NCBI GenBank assembly: GCA_019059635.1
Contig: JAGVRJ010000002.1
Location: 2,294,001 to 2,358,000, forward strand
Length of the DNA stretch: 64,000 nucleotides
Direction: 5' to 3'
DNA from: Proales similis
Taxonomy: Eukaryota > Rotifera > Eurotatoria > Ploima > Proalidae
The notes beneath the pieces were generated by a model. The model was not told where the DNA came from and did not search any database. It was given only the letters and a program-made list of their open reading frames with translations. The position numbers and the translations under genes were made by a program. This document shows positions 40,536 through 52,076 of the stretch, piece after piece (positions within the stretch are counted from its first letter, which is position 1; every line of letters starts with the position of its first letter).

Positions 40536-43500
40536 TCAAGACTCGACTTCAATTGAATTCTTGTTATTGGTGTAAAGAAAATCAATTTCCGTCGGCGACG
40601 AAAGTTTCTTTGCAAGAAATGGTATTTATTTTTTCCCAATTCGATTAAGCTCTGGTTTTGGATTTACCTTTTGAAAGCGAACTATGAGCAAAGAGTCCGG
40701 GTCGCTTTCGTATTGCTTGATTAAATTGGCTGCTCGATCAATTCTGTTCTCCAAGTGGATCCACAATGGATCTTGTCGATCAGCCTTGCTCATGGCTTCG
40801 GCCAGACCTCTGATTTTACACTTGATGGCCTGTGCCGGTAAGGTTGCGAATTGTTCTTCGACCTCGAATATCCTGTTTGCTCGTCACAAATTGAATGATT
40901 AAAGAAATGTGGGCAAGAGATGGCAAATATTACTGATCTAGACGAACTGGCTCGCAATTGCCAAAGTCAATGAAAACGACTTCAGCCTCGAAGCGATGAA
41001 AATCGAGCCGTGTGATCACAGCTCGGTTCACTGACTGGTCTTCGCTGAATACAGAAATGCAAAGCCGCCCTTCATACAATTCACTGATGGGCACTTGTTC
41101 AAGTCTGTTCAGCTTCCTTTTGTTCTCCAGTTGGCTTTGTAGCTCTTCTAGTGCGCCAAGATCACAGACTGGCTTCCATTCACCATTCAGCTGCTTCTTT
41201 TTCACGTGCACCCAGATCTGATTGGCGGTAGAGACAAACCAACAGCTTTCTTTCAAATAAAATCAGCGCAGAGCCGCTTGAGATTTACCTGATCCCAGCC
41301 TGGCATGAAGGCGATCTCGACTTGGCCCAAGAGGCCATCGAGCGAATCGGATTGGTCCAACGCAAACTGATGGCCACTGCGAGTGTTGGGACAAAGTCGC
41401 AGAGGTGGCGACTCACAACCAAGGGTTTCTGTGGCCCAGCGTTTAGCCGAATGATCGAACAAGTCGCCGATCAGTACCATGGCGCCCGCGTTCTGCACAC
41501 AGCTTGGCTTGATTTTGTGAATGTTCAAACTCACAACTCGTTGAACCAAAGTGTCTCTGAGCTTTTGCTGAAAGTTCTAAATAAGCCAGCAAGAAGAAGA
41601 GACAGCGTTAAAGGAGGCAACGCGCAGATTTGAGACGAGTCGACGACTTGCCATCATTTTGGTTGCCTTTTGTTTTGTGTGCAGACTGAGCTGAAACGCT
41701 TGACGAGGAGTTGACAGGAATCGTCGCATTGGTCGAAATATGTGACTGGGACTGGCAAACACAAACGCGCCAATGTCAATCAGATAGAGCTCGTACTCGT
41801 CAGGCGCCCCGCCGTCAGCCTGAGCTCGTATACCGACTATCTCGGCTCGATAGAAGCGCTCTCCGATTTCACATAGGCAGGCGATCTTGAATTTCTTTTT
41901 CTCGTGAAGCTTTCTAAGCATGAGCGCATCGTATCGCAGCGAGTCGTGGCCGTCTTGCTGACTTTGCTTCAGCTTGACGAACTCTTCATGAACACTGTTG
42001 ATGAAACTGACCGGACAAGTCGGCTGATTTAGAATCAAGAGATGTATGAACGGCTCACGCCTATCGACATCCAAAATGTAGGCCGAACAAAGCTTTCGAA
42101 ATGAAAGCCTCCTAAGGGCATCGTGCAATTCGTGACTCGCATAAAAGGATGTTTCTACACGACCCAAGACGTGAAGACATGACCTGAGATCATTTGGTTG
42201 CTCCAAGGCTTTGTTGATCGCTTCCCTTTTCCAGCAAATCATTCGATGAGACAGAAGAGAAAGTGGCAAAGTTTCTGGTCATACAATGTCTGGCTTCGAA
42301 CTGCTGCTCCGAATTCGACCAATAAGCTGGTCAGTTTTACTTGTGGAGAGTTTGAAAACAGATAATGAACAACTCTCTTGGCATCAGCAGTTAGTTGTCC
42401 GTGCCTTATGTTGCTCCATTCGAGATTAATCTCGCAAGCCTCTGCTATTTGGCCGCTGTCGTTCGTCTTATTGGAAGATTGTAGAGGAAGACTAGATTTG
42501 AGCTGATTATTAGGTCATTGGCCCACCTCTAGCAAAACTTGAACACAGTTCTGATTTAGTTGTGAGGAAAGAATTTCGTGGACAATCCATGGCCAGCTCT
42601 TGTCCTCAGTTCCGATCGGCTCAATGCCGGAAAGCTTAAACTTGCTTGCATGCAGTTCTTGATTGCTGCTCATTATTTGCTCATCGGGCAGTTGAAACAA
42701 AAGTTCAAGGTCAATGTGACGTTTTCGCATTCCGAGATCGGGAAGAAAAATCTGCAGCAGCTTTGCAAATAGTTCAGAAAGGAACAAGACTCTCAAGGCC
42801 ATACCTCGTAGCCTCCATCTAAAAGCCTATCGTGGACAATTGCTCGATGGGCAGTCTCCCGGTTCTCGTCCCAGTACACACAGCTCGATCCTGCTTCAAC
42901 CTCAGAGTCAAAGTTCTTGAGCTGTCCGATCATGGAGTTCAAGTGACTGGTAAATCTACAAGACAATCGGGAAAACATGAACACAAATGAAACAAAGAAA
43001 ATCGTCCAGTCTACTTTTCATAAAGAGTCGGATCGCATGTCTGAATCCAAATCTCGTCGGGCGAGACCGCGTTCGTAACTCTGTACGTAAGCTGATCGTA
43101 CTGAAGCTCAGACTGGCTGTGAAACGAAGAGTCAGACTTAAACTCTTTGTCGGTGTCCGACTGCGAATCTTCGATCATGATGGCCACGCCCGACTCAACA
43201 AGCAGTTGATTCAAGCTTTTCCCACATTGCCCTGCCGCCGACGAGGCGTATACGACCACCTCATAGCAATAGCTGGTAAACGCACATTTATCAGAACGGT
43301 CGCAAGTTCGTCGCTTCACTTCGATGTCAAACATGTTATTTGAGGAGAAATCCTTGACAATCTGAATTGCCTATTGAACGAGTGAGTTGGATGGTGTTGC
43401 CTTTGAAAAAGAGTAGCACAAGCTAAAAAAACTCACTTGCGATTCGTTTGTCAGCTCGATGCCAAATAGACGACAGTTGATCAACTAATATATTCAGAAT

Positions 43501-44869
43501 GTTTAGCAAAAGAGCAATCCGATGATTTAGGCAAGCTGCTTACAGAAGTCTCCGACTTGAGATAGTGCGGAGCGATATAACGAGTACTGCTCAACGCCAT
43601 TCGAGCTTCAAGGCCCGAGTCCACGAATAGGACAACAGCCATAGCGGTGCCTTTTTCGATTCTCAATAATTGAGCGCGAGCCCAGTTTCCAGTATTAGGA
43701 TTAACGGCAGCGATCGGCATTCCTTGCCAGCATCGACTTGGCTTCATTTGACTCGAGCAGCTAGATTGGTACTCTTGATTCAGTCTCGCTTCCAATCGTT
43801 CGATTAGCATCGCACAGTCCGGTGAAATAGCTCGAAGGTAAAAGGCGTCGAGTCTATCCACGTGTTTCCACTCAATTTGGATCACGTCGGCCACGTTTAA
43901 AGGATACATTTGAATGTATTTGACGGCTTCGAGCACATCTTGACTCATGCCCTCCTCATCCTCCTCGACTAATCTCATCGATCTCAAAACGGTGCTGAGA
44001 GACAGATTCTCCAACTTGTAGAGCGCTGAGATCTTATTCATGTCCAGGCTTGTATTTTGATCATATTCTTCTTTTCTGTTTATTTCTATTCCGTACAGAA
44101 ATCTGCCATTCAAGAATCGCTTGTTGACCAACTTAAATGGTTTAGACCAAGTCTTAGTTTTCTAATCTAGTGCTCGTTTCTTCTCATACCTTGATTGTGT
44201 AAGGAGCCGACTGGAGGAAACTTTTTATTTCAATTAAACAGGCTGTCGACGGCGGCTCTTTCTCATCTGGCCCGAGATCGTCCAAGTAGCAGCGAACGCA
44301 AGCCGAGTTCAATTTTCTGTATTTGTCGGGACACATCCTTAGGCTTGAGAGAACACAACTGACCAAGAGCGCAATTGCAAAACATGACCAATGTGAATGA
44401 GCTACTTTTCAATCGGAGTCCAGAAGAATCCGCCACTGTCGATGGCCTCAAGTTTTGCTAGTCTTTCACCTTTCTCGATCTGTTCTTTAAAGCTTTCGAT
44501 AATCGCTCTTTTCCACGTTCGAGTGGATTGGTCAAAAAAGCAGACAAGATCGCCTTTCGGATGATAAGATTAGAAATTCGGCTCGATTATTGATTCACAG
44601 TTTTGAGGAGCACCTTGTTTAAGCAACTTGCTATTGCAGCTAGTCGCTTTAGTTAAGCAAGCCGAATGCAGTTCCAGATAGGGAAAGCTCTTGTTCAACT
44701 TGAGCCAGAAACAGTGCGGAGAGCTAACGTTCACAACACGGGCGTTTGGCGGCAAATCTGCCCACTCGGCCATGATCGAATGCTCCGAGCGATGCGAGCT
44801 AATCAGGCCGTTGATAACAGCCAAACGCGTGGCAGCACTACTATTTCGACTGCTTCTCGTCGACGACAT
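40536..44869 (-). CDS. Multi-Tudor-domain protein (TDRD family, five Tudor modules)
   Basis: Tudor proteins of this class bind methylated arginines on Piwi proteins in germ granules. Exons read in phase: 44869-44614, 44553-44406, 44358-44190, 44131-43544, 43484-43437, 43370-43015, 42955-42805, 42760-42527, then one from 42502, another reaching 41637, 41576-41289, one ending 40934, 40872-40668 and 40607-40536. Joins at 42240-42530 and near 41250-41290 could not be settled. Five Tudor cores are visible: GDLVCFFDQSTRTWKRA, MPIAAVNPNTGNWARA, SSCVYWDENRETAHRA, IACLCEIGERFYRAEI and GRLCISVFSEDQSVNRA; several end in DSG, DIG or DFG. Inter-domain text such as LPAQAIKCKIRGL is of the extended-Tudor type. 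No RING, MYND or KH domain is seen. Which TDRD it is remains open. A minus-strand AATAAA lies at 40268-40263. Confidence 0.82.
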
Positions 44870-45078
44870 CGCCGTGCTTTTCAATTCAAATATATAAATA
44901 TAAATAGATTATTGTGAATATTTCTCAGCAAAAGATCGAGCGTGCGTTGTATGTAAAAGCGTCGTTTTTATTTCATTTGCAGACGATTAGTTTGAACGCA
45001 TTTTCAAATTAAGGACAATGTTAAATTAGGTCTTTTGCGATGCGATAGTGGACAAATGGACTCGCTCTTTGAATGGCT

Positions 45079-46659
45079 TTAGACTTTTTTCGAGCTCCAG
45101 AAGGTTGTGATTGCTTTGATGAACTCTTGCGAGCACCAGCGTTCGACCAAAGTCTCAACTTCTTGTTTGTTCACTCGCTTGAGCTTATCCTTGCTAGCAG
45201 CGCGCAGAATATTCTTCGATGCGGTCAGAGACTTGAACATAACGAAATGCGGTCAAATGCGAAAAGAATTGAAGCGATTGAGTCAAACCTCTTTTGGAAG
45301 GCCGGCGATCTCTTTCAGTATTTCTCTTGTTCTCTCTTCGAAATCGGCGTGCGGAATCACTTGGCTGACAAGATTGCGTTCAAACGCTTCTTTAGCGTTC
45401 AGCTTTCTGTTGAACATGAGCACTTCGTTGGCCTGCCGAGAATCATAAAATGAGCCCCTGGCCAGATGGGACCGAGTAATTTACCTTGGAAAAGCCCATC
45501 ATGTGCGGAAACGTGAAGGTCGAGCAGCCTTCGGGTGACTGAGCAATTTTGGTGAAAGGTGTTGAGAAAGTTGCCTTCAAGTTCAGTTGGATGTCGATGA
45601 GATTGAAGATCAGACAAGACTGGCCTCGTTCGACTTTTACCTTGTCCGAGGCTAGCACAAGGTCAAAAAGGCCGAGCAGAGTGACGGAAATTCCGACCGC
45701 TGGTCCGTTGACCAGCGCGATCAACGGCTTTGGAAAGTCGATGAACGCGTTCACAAATTCCCTTTTAAAGCTTCTGAGTGACTGAACGAAAAGACGATTC
45801 AAATGGCTTCAGACACTGACTCGAGCAATACGCCGCCATCGGTGGCTGCTTTTCGCAAGTCCTTCATGATCTCTTCGGTGGCGAAATTGGTCAGGTCATT
45901 GCCAGAGCAGTAGTAACTGCCCTTGCCAGTCAGACAGCAAGCAACAACACTTGGATTTTCTTGCGCTTCTTTCAGCGCCAAAATCATCTCCTTGTACATC
46001 TTAGCAGGCTCGACGAGTGCGGTTTCCACTCAAATTACTCTTCGAATATCAAGCTACCTGCAAAGTGATCGCATTCAGCTTTTGAGGCCGATTCATGGCG
46101 ATCGTGTAGATGCAATTGTGCTCGATCGAAGTCTCTAGCTCTTTTAGTTTTGTTGGATTGTTCTGACTCTCCGCTTCGGCTTGGCCCTGATCTTTCAATA
46201 GTCCTTCGACTAAATTGACATATTGCTTTTCGGCTTCTTCCTAAGCTCGATTTTTCATTCGTTCGATTAACTAAGCTTGAATTTATTCGACAACATATGG
46301 CGAACAAGGTCAATACCGAACTCATTTCGCCAAGCTCTTTCCAGGCGCTCCATTTTGCGCGCGCAACAAACTGAGTCATTCCAGGTTTGGCGGTGTTGCA
46401 GGCTCCGGTTGTTGCCTTAGAGAAAAAATCACGATCTGACAGTGCTCACCGGAGGCCAACCTATTACGCAAAATACCTGTTTGAAAAGAGCGTAGAGACG
46501 AAGCTTGATATCATTGTCCGGCTCGTCCTTCAGCAGGGCCAGCTTTTCTTTCGCTTCTTCAAAGTTTTTCAGTGTGAGACAGCGCTTCGGCAAGAACGTC
46601 TGGCCCAGCCCTCTTGGCTTAATAAAGTTTTTGAAAATAGCGACCGCGGGACTCTGCAT
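45079..46659 (-). CDS. ECI2: Enoyl-CoA delta isomerase 2 with ACBP domain, mitochondrial-type copy
   Basis: Shifts double bonds of unsaturated acyl-CoAs so that beta-oxidation can continue. Eight exons: 46659-46477, 46415-46322, 46236-46058, 45999-45817, 45781-45641, 45574-45485, 45432-45289 and 45231-45079, giving 388 aa (human ECI2 about 394). The N-terminal 30 residues ([17 protein letters not shown] onward) are basic, Leu/Phe-rich and free of acids, as in a mitochondrial presequence. An acyl-CoA-binding domain follows, with [16 protein letters not shown] and [12 protein letters not shown]. The crotonase fold has [25 protein letters not shown] and [11 protein letters not shown]. The C-terminus reads SSKKV and has no peroxisomal signal. 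Intron 4 is only 35 bp. Minus-strand AATAAA at 44972-44967. Confidence 0.94.
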
Positions 46660-46781
46660 ATTTTTCCTAGATTCTTTTCTCTCAAAGAGCGTTGATTTTG
46701 ACTCGATGGTCGACGATCAATGATAAATTAAAATGACAGAGCGTGCTAGAGTGACAGAACAAAGTTTTATTAATGCTTGGT

Positions 46782-47698
46782 TCACAATTTGGATTTGCGC
46801 TTGCTCATGACGTTCATGGCTTCGATAAGCGGTTGGCCGGTTTCAATTCGACGCTGAAGCAACTCGAGCTCTTCACGGTTTACTTTGAGCATTAGCTCTC
46901 GCTCCGTTCTGCGGACGAATGCCCTCGACTCGAGCAGGGACTTGAGTGAAAATTTAGCTCGTCAGCAATTGTGCCACTTTCCGGCAGTCAGGCAGCGAAA
47001 ACTTTTCTTACCTCGTTGGGGATAGACGCGAGAGTTCGGACGATTTCTCTTGACTCTTGCTCGAAATGCTCATCGTCGATGATTGTGTTTACTAAATTTC
47101 GATCGAACGCTTCCGCAGCGCTGAGTTTTCGATTGAACAAGAGTATTTCGTTTGATTTGATTTGGCCCATTAGACGAGGAAAAGTGAACGACGAGCAGCC
47201 TTCGGGCGACAGGGCAAGTTTGGTGAAGGGGGCGTGAAAGGTCGCTGAACGGCTCGCAATCACATGGTCGAATAGGCCGAGAAACGTGAACGAAATTCCC
47301 ACTGAGGGTCCGTTCACCAACGCGACAAGCGGCTTGTCGAAGAGAATGAACGCGTCCACGTAACGTCTGACACGCTGCACGCCGGCCTCGATCAGAGCTG
47401 ACGAGTCTTGGTCACTATCGTCCGATTGGAGATAATTATTCAAGTCGTTGCCAGAGCTAAAGAATCTGCCTTTGCCAGTGAAGCAACAGATGCGCACGTC
47501 GGGCTCATTCTGGGCCAAGCCGAGCGCTCTGATTATCTCCTCGTAGGTCTTTTAGGCAACTGATTACCAGAGACGATCAACAGAAAATGTTCGCATCCAG
47601 ACCTGGCTTCTCAGCGCATTCAGTTTCGACGGACGATTGAAAATTATCCAAAAGACGCCGCTGTCGTCCTTTTGCACTAGAATATCTTCAAAGTTCAT
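46782..47698 (-). CDS. Enoyl-CoA isomerase paralogue without ACBP, peroxisomal-type (ends SKL)
   Basis: Tandem paralogue of the neighbouring ECI2 in the same orientation. Three exons: 47698-47603, 47548-47012 and 46940-46782, giving 263 aa. It contains only the crotonase/isomerase domain: FNRPSKLNALRSQ, SSGNDLNNYL (oxyanion-hole loop), NGPSVGISFTFLGLFDHV and SPEGCSSFTFPRLMG. There is no acyl-CoA-binding domain and no presequence-like N-terminus. The last three residues are SKL, the canonical type 1 peroxisomal targeting signal, preceded by a basic run (SKRKSKL). Intron positions match part of those in ECI2 but several introns are missing. Minus-strand AATAAA at 46771-46766. Peroxisomal location is inferred from the C-terminus. 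Confidence 0.93.
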
Positions 47699-48251
47699 GT
47701 TTGCTTTCTAGTTTTTACCGACCGAGCATAATCGCACTCAATCACATTATAAATGCGTTTTGCTAATCGTTCTGTGTGACTTTTCTCGCAAAATTTTTAA
47801 GACGAATGCATTTCAAGCTGGAAAGAGAGATCTCGAGCTTGTCGACTGGACCATGATCGATCCTCCCCAATCGAACATTCAAAGCTGAATTGAATCGTCG
47901 TCGGTCCGAACAGAGATCGCAGCAGCAGCAGAAGATGAAAAGAACTTGGCTCTCATTTGACCTTGAGATTTGGAATTTAAATGCTTCAAGTTGATGAGAT
48001 TAAGAAAGCTGCGGGAACTGTATGGCTGAGATGTGTTTGGAGTCAAATGCATTTGATTGATGAGCAAAGGCAAAGGCGGCACCTCGCTGAAGACAAAAAC
48101 GCCGCCTCACTGCGCCGTGCTCGAGGTGAAGGGCGTCAGGCCGATTCGTTTGACCCACACAACTGGCAATGACTTGATCATTGTCAGGAGGAGAGTAGAA
48201 CACAGAATAGACTAGAAGCACACACCAGACTCGTTGAGCACAGAGCTGAGA
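47699..48251 (+). other. Head-to-head gap before SMC4, with a 50-codon ORF
   Basis: The gap between the minus-strand isomerase and SMC4 (+). At 48060-48212 a frame of about 50 codons starts MSKGKGGTSLKTKTPP and ends in TAG; it is Lys/Thr/Arg-rich. SMC4 proteins usually have 60-80 poorly conserved residues before the ATPase head, so this could be a 5' exon of SMC4, an upstream ORF, or noise. I could not find a splice pair that joins it convincingly. Confidence 0.3.
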
Positions 48252-51200
48252 ATGAGTCTCGTGATAAACTATCTTGAAGTAGAGAACTTCAAGTCCTACT
48301 TTGGCAAGAAGATTCTGGGACCGTTCCACTCCAGTTTCAACGCCGTGATCGGACCGAACGGCTCCGGAAAATCGAATGTAATAGACTCGCTGCTGTTTGT
48401 GTTTGGATTCAGAGCGCAGAAGATTCGCACCAAGAAGCTGAGCGTTTTGATTCACAACAGCGAAGACCATCAGAATGTGAGTTCGTGCAGCGTGACGGTT
48501 CACTTTCGAAAAGTGCAGACGAGCGAAGAGAATCCGCAAAACGTGCAAGTGATTGCCGGCTCGAATTTCAGCATTAGACGCACAGCGTACAAGGACAACA
48601 CGTCAGAGTATTTCATAGACGACCGCCGAGTGCCCTACAAAGAAGTGAGCACTCTGCTGAGGCAATGCGGAGTCGACTTGGACCACAACCGGTTTCTCAT
48701 ACTCCAGGGTGAAGTAGAATCCATTTCTCTGCTGAAGCCCAAAGCGGCCAACGAGCACGAAGAGGGCCTGCTCGAGTATTTGGAGGACATCATCGGCACC
48801 ATGTGGTATCGGCCGAAATTGGAAGAGATCGCCACCGACATCGACAAAGTGAACGAGATAAGGACAGAGAAGGCGAATCGCGTCAACAACCTTCAACGAG
48901 ACAAGAGCCAGCTCGAAGGCCCCAAGAACGAGGCGGTCGCCTATCTCAAGCGAGAGAATCAGCTCATCGAGAAAAAGAACCTTTACTACCAGGTGAAGCT
49001 CAACAAGACAGAGAAGCAGGTCGGCGAGCGTGGCAATGAGTGCGAAAAGCTTCAGAGTCAGCTGGGCGAGATTGAAGAGCAACTGGCGAAATTCGAGAGC
49101 GAACACGGCCAAGGCAACCAAGAGCTAGCCGAGCTGAAGAGCCAGCATGACAAGCAAGCGAAGCATTGCGACAAATTGAAAAAGAAATTCGAATCGCTGG
49201 AAAAGGAAGACGTCCAGGTGCGTGAGGGCATCCGGCATTGCGGCGAGCAGGTCAGCAAACTCGAGAAGCAAATCGAAAGCGAAGAGGCCAAAATAGAGCA
49301 GCTCGAAAATGTGCCCGAGAAGAATCAGAAAGAAATTGAGGAGCTCAAGGTCAAGTTGAGCGATTTTCAAGAGCAACTCGAACCGGCCAACAAGAAACTG
49401 CAAGAGAACATGGAGAGAGTGAACGAGGAGACGCGCGAAATTCAAGAGAAGAAGAACGCGCTTCAGGACGAGCTGTCGCAGCTTCAGCAAGCATCGAACG
49501 AGGCACGCACCGAGCTCGAGCTGGCCCAGTCAGAGCTCGAGGCCTACACAAACGCTCAGACTTATGAGAAAGACAAGCTAGCCGAGAGCGAGACCAAATT
49601 GAGCACATTGAGCGAACGCCGAGAAGAGTGCGGCCAAGAGCTGAAGCGACTGCAGGCCGAGCTGCCCAAGCTAAAGCGAGATTATGAAAAAACCGGCAAC
49701 GAACTGAAGCGTTTGAACGAGCAAGAAGCCAAAACCAGACAAGAGCTGGACAATAGGAGACGAAAGTACGCCGAGGCCAACACCAGTCTGGCGCAAAATC
49801 AGAACAAGAACCGAGTCCTTGCGTTTTTGGACAAACTTCAGGCCGAAGGCAAAATTGACGGCTATTTCGGCCGACTCGGCGACCTGGGCGCAATTGACTC
49901 CAAATATGACATTGCCATCTCGACTGCGTGCGGCGCACTGGACTGTATTGTGGTGGACACGATCGACACTGCGCAGCGATGCGTCGAACACCTCAAGCAG
50001 GCCGGCGTTGGATCGGCGTCGTTCGTTGCTCTGGACAAACAAGAGAAATGGAGAGGCCAGGTGAACGATAGAGACAGAGAATGGCCAGAGGGCGTGTCTC
50101 GTCTGGTCGATTTGGTTCAAGTTCGTGACGAGCGCTTCTTGACCGCATTTTACTACTCGCTTCGCAACACACTGGTGGCCAAGGATCTGGACCAAGCGAG
50201 CCGAATCGCTTACGGCTCGTCGCACAGGAACCGTGTGGTTACACTCAAGGGCGAAGTGATCGAAGTCTCGGGCACAATGAGTGGTGGCGGTCGACCGCAG
50301 CAAGGCCGCATGTGCACCGATTTGAAATCGGCTCGACGCCGCGACGAGAATGCCATGAGCGGACGCGAGGTGGCTCAGCTGGCCGAACTGATCGAGTCGG
50401 ACGAGCAGGCTCTACGAGAGCTGGTCGCTCGCAAAGAGGAGCTCGAGTCGCGTGTGGCCGATTTAAAGCGGCTCTTGGACGAAGCCGAGTCAAAACAGGA
50501 AAAACTGAAGGAAGAAGAGAAGAGTCTGGCCGTTCAGATCGACTGTCTGAAGAAAGCGGTGAAAGACTGCGAACGACGAGTTCAAGAGTGCAAGCCAGAC
50601 GAAGCTCACGAAAAGAAGCTGCGCGCCAAGGTGCAGACTCAGCAGAAAAAGTTTGAGAAAGCGGACGAGAAAGCGAGCAAGCTGCGCGGCGAGAACGAGT
50701 CACTGCAAGAGCAGATGATTGCGGTAAGTCGAAAGCTGCTCGACGGACCCAAGCAGATTATTGCCAATCTAGAGGGAGACATAAGCGAGACAAACGAGCG
50801 CATCACCAATTTGACTGTGGAGATAACGAGCTCGCGCAGGAACTTGTCTAATGCGCAGAAGAAGTTGAACAATTTGCGTCGAGATTTTGAGAAAAATCAA
50901 AAAGAACTAAGCAAACACGAAGAACGACTGGCGGCTATGGACGGCGAAGGACAGAAGCTTATCGAACAGCACGAGTCGGCCAAAGAGCAGCTGAACGAAC
51001 TGAGCGAACGACTCGGCGAACGCACCAAACAGATTAAAGAGGCCAGCAAGCAGAAGCAAAAGCTCGAATCGGAGAAAATCGACCTGACACATCAGCTGAA
51101 CAAACTGCGCGAAGATCTAGAGCATCATCAGCACGATCTGGCTCATTTCAAGAACTTGCTCGAGTCGTTGAAACTGCACAAAATAAACGAAATGCTTGTG

Positions 51201-52076
51201 GGCAAGCAGGAAGAGGGCGAGGGCGGTCTGACCAAATTCGACGAGGACGACATGGTTGGCATCAGTCTAGACCAGCTGAAGAAGGAAATCCACGCGCTTG
51301 AAGAGGAGCTCAAGGAGCTGTCGCCCAATTTGGCGGTCATTACCAACTATCGTGAGCTGCAGCTTAAGTTCATGGAACGAGTGAACGAGCTCGAGACCAT
51401 CACTCAGCAAAGAGACAAACTTTGCCAGGACTATGAAGAGCTTCGCAAGCGGCGCCTAGAAGAGTTCATGAGCGGCTTCACGGCCATCCGCCTCAAGCTC
51501 AAAGAGATTTATCGAACCGTGACGATCGAGGGCGACGCCGAGCTTGAGCTCGTCGACTCCATGGATCCCTTCACTGAGGGCATTGTTCTGAGCGTGAGGC
51601 CGCCTCGCAAGTCGTGGAAAAACGTGTCCAATCTGTCTGGCGGCGAAAAGACGCTCAGCTCTTTGTCGCTTGTATTTGCACTTCACGAGTTCAGAGCAAC
51701 GCCCATCTACGTCATGGACGAGATAGACGCCGCTCTTGACTTTAAGAATGTTTCAATTATCGCGCACTACATTAAAGAAAGGACCAAAAATGCGCAGTTC
51801 ATCATAATCTCGTTGCGCAACAACATGTTCGAGTTGTGCGATCGTCTGTTTGGCATTTTCAAAGTTCGAAACTGCACGGGCGCGGTGTTCATCTCGCCCG
51901 ACTCCATCGAGCTTGAGCATAAAAAATTGAAAAATTTGACCAACAAAGCAACCAGTCAGCAAGCAGGCAACGGCGCCGCTCTCACTTCGCAGTTCACTCA
52001 GTCTGAAGAGAAAAATGCCAATAAAGTAGATGGCGATGAAAATGACGAGAATGTAAACACAACAATCACAAACTGA
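48252..52076 (+). CDS. SMC4: Condensin ATPase subunit SMC4
   Basis: Structural-maintenance-of-chromosomes ATPase that pairs with SMC2 in condensin to compact chromosomes. One exon. From the first ATG (48252) it gives 1274 aa. The N-terminal head has ENFKSYFGKKILGPFH and Walker A GPNGSGKSN near 34-42, followed by the SMC4-specific LLFVFGFRAQKIRTKKL and LDHNRFLILQGEVESI. Two long coiled coils flank a hinge at about 525-665 (GYFGRLGDLGAIDSKYD, VVTLKGEVIEVSGTMSGGG). The C-terminal head has the signature LSGGEKTLSSLSL near 1125 and Walker B PIYVMDEIDAALD near 1148. The N-terminal extension normally seen in SMC4 is missing from this ORF. An in-frame stop (TAG at about 48213-48215) bounds it upstream. 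Confidence 0.95.
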   Translation: MSLVINYLEVENFKSYFGKKILGPFHSSFNAVIGPNGSGKSNVIDSLLFVFGFRAQKIRTKKLSVLIHNSEDHQNVSSCSVTVHFRKVQTSEENPQNVQVIAGSNFSIRRTAYKDNTSEYFIDDRRVPYKEVSTLLRQCGVDLDHNRFLILQGEVESISLLKPKAANEHEEGLLEYLEDIIGTMWYRPKLEEIATDIDKVNEIRTEKANRVNNLQRDKSQLEGPKNEAVAYLKRENQLIEKKNLYYQVKLNKTEKQVGERGNECEKLQSQLGEIEEQLAKFESEHGQGNQELAELKSQHDKQAKHCDKLKKKFESLEKEDVQVREGIRHCGEQVSKLEKQIESEEAKIEQLENVPEKNQKEIEELKVKLSDFQEQLEPANKKLQENMERVNEETREIQEKKNALQDELSQLQQASNEARTELELAQSELEAYTNAQTYEKDKLAESETKLSTLSERREECGQELKRLQAELPKLKRDYEKTGNELKRLNEQEAKTRQELDNRRRKYAEANTSLAQNQNKNRVLAFLDKLQAEGKIDGYFGRLGDLGAIDSKYDIAISTACGALDCIVVDTIDTAQRCVEHLKQAGVGSASFVALDKQEKWRGQVNDRDREWPEGVSRLVDLVQVRDERFLTAFYYSLRNTLVAKDLDQASRIAYGSSHRNRVVTLKGEVIEVSGTMSGGGRPQQGRMCTDLKSARRRDENAMSGREVAQLAELIESDEQALRELVARKEELESRVADLKRLLDEAESKQEKLKEEEKSLAVQIDCLKKAVKDCERRVQECKPDEAHEKKLRAKVQTQQKKFEKADEKASKLRGENESLQEQMIAVSRKLLDGPKQIIANLEGDISETNERITNLTVEITSSRRNLSNAQKKLNNLRRDFEKNQKELSKHEERLAAMDGEGQKLIEQHESAKEQLNELSERLGERTKQIKEASKQKQKLESEKIDLTHQLNKLREDLEHHQHDLAHFKNLLESLKLHKINEMLVGKQEEGEGGLTKFDEDDMVGISLDQLKKEIHALEEELKELSPNLAVITNYRELQLKFMERVNELETITQQRDKLCQDYEELRKRRLEEFMSGFTAIRLKLKEIYRTVTIEGDAELELVDSMDPFTEGIVLSVRPPRKSWKNVSNLSGGEKTLSSLSLVFALHEFRATPIYVMDEIDAALDFKNVSIIAHYIKERTKNAQFIIISLRNNMFELCDRLFGIFKVRNCTGAVFISPDSIELEHKKLKNLTNKATSQQAGNGAALTSQFTQSEEKNANKVDGDENDENVNTTITN

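Noticed and set aside
40340..40639. 99-codon frame as the C-terminus of the Tudor protein
   Set aside because: The reading phase from the preceding exon (40668) leads to the stop at 40538-40536, not into this frame.
48603..50703. Several antisense frames inside SMC4, including a 210-codon one
   Set aside because: The coiled-coil codon bias of SMC4 keeps the opposite strand open. None shows a signal, motif or poly(A) site.
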